In this document: in pieces, positions 63,625 through 64,000 of the stretch
Layout: every line of letters starts with the position of its first letter
Position numbering within the stretch: the first letter of the stretch is position 1
Assembly: GCF_044068515.1 (NCBI RefSeq)
Contig: NZ_JBIPKI010000007.1
Span: 1 to 64,000 of the forward strand
Direction of reading: 5' to 3'
Source of the DNA: Desulfurivibrio sp044068515
GTDB taxonomy: Bacteria > Desulfobacterota > Desulfobulbia > Desulfobulbales > Desulfurivibrionaceae
DNA length: 64,000 bases
Notes under the pieces: generated by a model
Told to the model about the DNA's origin: nothing
Databases searched by the model: none
The model's input: the letters and a program-made list of their open reading frames with translations, nothing else
Translations under genes and position numbers: made by a program

Positions 63625-64000
63625 TCAGTAAAAGATCTTGCGCCAGGCCTGGCCGGAATTGTACAGATCCTTGAGGGTGACTATGCCCTGGCTGTGCATT
63701 TTTTTGACCAGAAAGATAAAGAGATAGGCGGTTTGAAGGGCGTCCTCATAGGCGTCGTGATGGGTGAACCGGGGGAGGCCGTACTGGCTGGTCAAGGCGG
63801 CCAGGTTGAAGGAAAGATCCATCCGGAAACGGTCGTGGTAGTCTCGCCACTGCATTTCGGTGTAAGTCTGGGCCAGGCGCATGGTATCGAGGCAGGGATT
63901 GGACACCGGGGCGCCGTAATAACGGCGGCAGGCCTGGTTCAAAAAAGCTACGTCCAGGCCCACATAGTGCCCCACCAGCAGAGACCTGCCGCAGTAGGAG
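63625..64000 (-). CDS. DnaQ-like 3'-5' exonuclease (truncated by the window edge)
   Basis: C-terminal 124 residues of a DEDD-family exonuclease; the frame stays open to base 64000, so the N-terminus with Exo I lies outside. Exo II is in LLVGHYVGLDVAFLNQ and Exo III (HxAxxD) in HHDAYEDALQTAYLF, followed by a C-terminal helix. It resembles the epsilon subunit domain or PolB-associated proofreading proteins. Such exonuclease genes commonly sit beside the DUF4212/symporter pair, often with a CBS-nucleotidyltransferase gene, which may lie just beyond the window. Confidence 0.85.
   Translation of the reverse strand, partial: SYCGRSLLVGHYVGLDVAFLNQACRRYYGAPVSNPCLDTMRLAQTYTEMQWRDYHDRFRMDLSFNLAALTSQYGLPRFTHHDAYEDALQTAYLFIFLVKKMHSQGIVTLKDLYNSGQAWRKIFY

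Overview
The window is a GC-rich bacterial chromosome segment, gene-dense and mostly core genome. I see no prophage, insertion sequence, integrase or CRISPR array. The best guess is a sulfate- or sulfur-cycling Desulfobacterota (Desulfobulbales type, possibly salt-tolerant). That rests on the combination of futalosine-route menaquinone genes, a lysine 2,3-aminomutase/beta-lysine acetyltransferase pair, a SelW-type selenoprotein, a lone MEMO protein, NtrC-family two-component systems, a CarD factor and a DUF4212/VC_2705-type sodium symporter. It is inference from gene content, not a database match.

Layout. 1-3.7 kb: 3' part of yggS, a 127-bp palindrome, a short reverse-strand selenoprotein gene with in-frame TGA, a YgiQ radical SAM gene and an isochorismatase-fold gene. 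4.2-8 kb: a VWA-OmpA lipoprotein converging on kamA-ablB. 8.4-15.2 kb: a menaquinone operon (mqnE, mqnC, amidohydrolase mqnX, mqnA, ubiE/menG, ubiX, ubiA-type mqnP). 15.3-21 kb: MEMO-like gene, stand-alone Lrp ligand-binding domain, cysS, an unknown gene, serA. 21-28 kb: DUF1844, ispE, tRNA-Gln, prs, rplY, second palindrome copy, pth, carD, rluD, coaE. 28-33.6 kb: rho with a long leader, rpmE, prfA, prmC, murA. 33.6-36.6 kb: a sensor kinase divergent from a Met-rich ZraP-like periplasmic protein that has a sigma-54 promoter and palindromic upstream sites. 36.8-43 kb: DUF3108, then reverse-strand alcohol dehydrogenase, rsmA, DUF2062, tsaD, pheA. 43-47 kb: CBS protein, larE, HU, tRNA-Pro, FKBP lipoprotein, zupT. 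47.4-52.6 kb: TPR protein, phosphoglucomutase, ppsA. 52.8-57.7 kb: tolQ-tolR-tolA-tolB-cpoB without pal. 57.9-61 kb: PilS/PilR-like pair. 61.2-64 kb: sodium symporter, its DUF4212 subunit and a truncated 3'-5' exonuclease gene.

How the genes connect. The mqn operon covers most of the path from chorismate to menaquinone; mqnB, mqnD and a UbiD-type decarboxylase are not in the window. kamA-ablB would make N-epsilon-acetyl-beta-lysine, a compatible solute. The kinase at 33.6 kb and the Met-rich protein at 36 kb look like a metal-stress envelope system whose response regulator is encoded elsewhere. The Tol cluster lacks pal. The observations most worth following are the TGA-containing SelW-like gene with a SECIS-like hairpin, the repeated palindromic element, and the sigma-54 control region upstream of the Met-rich protein.
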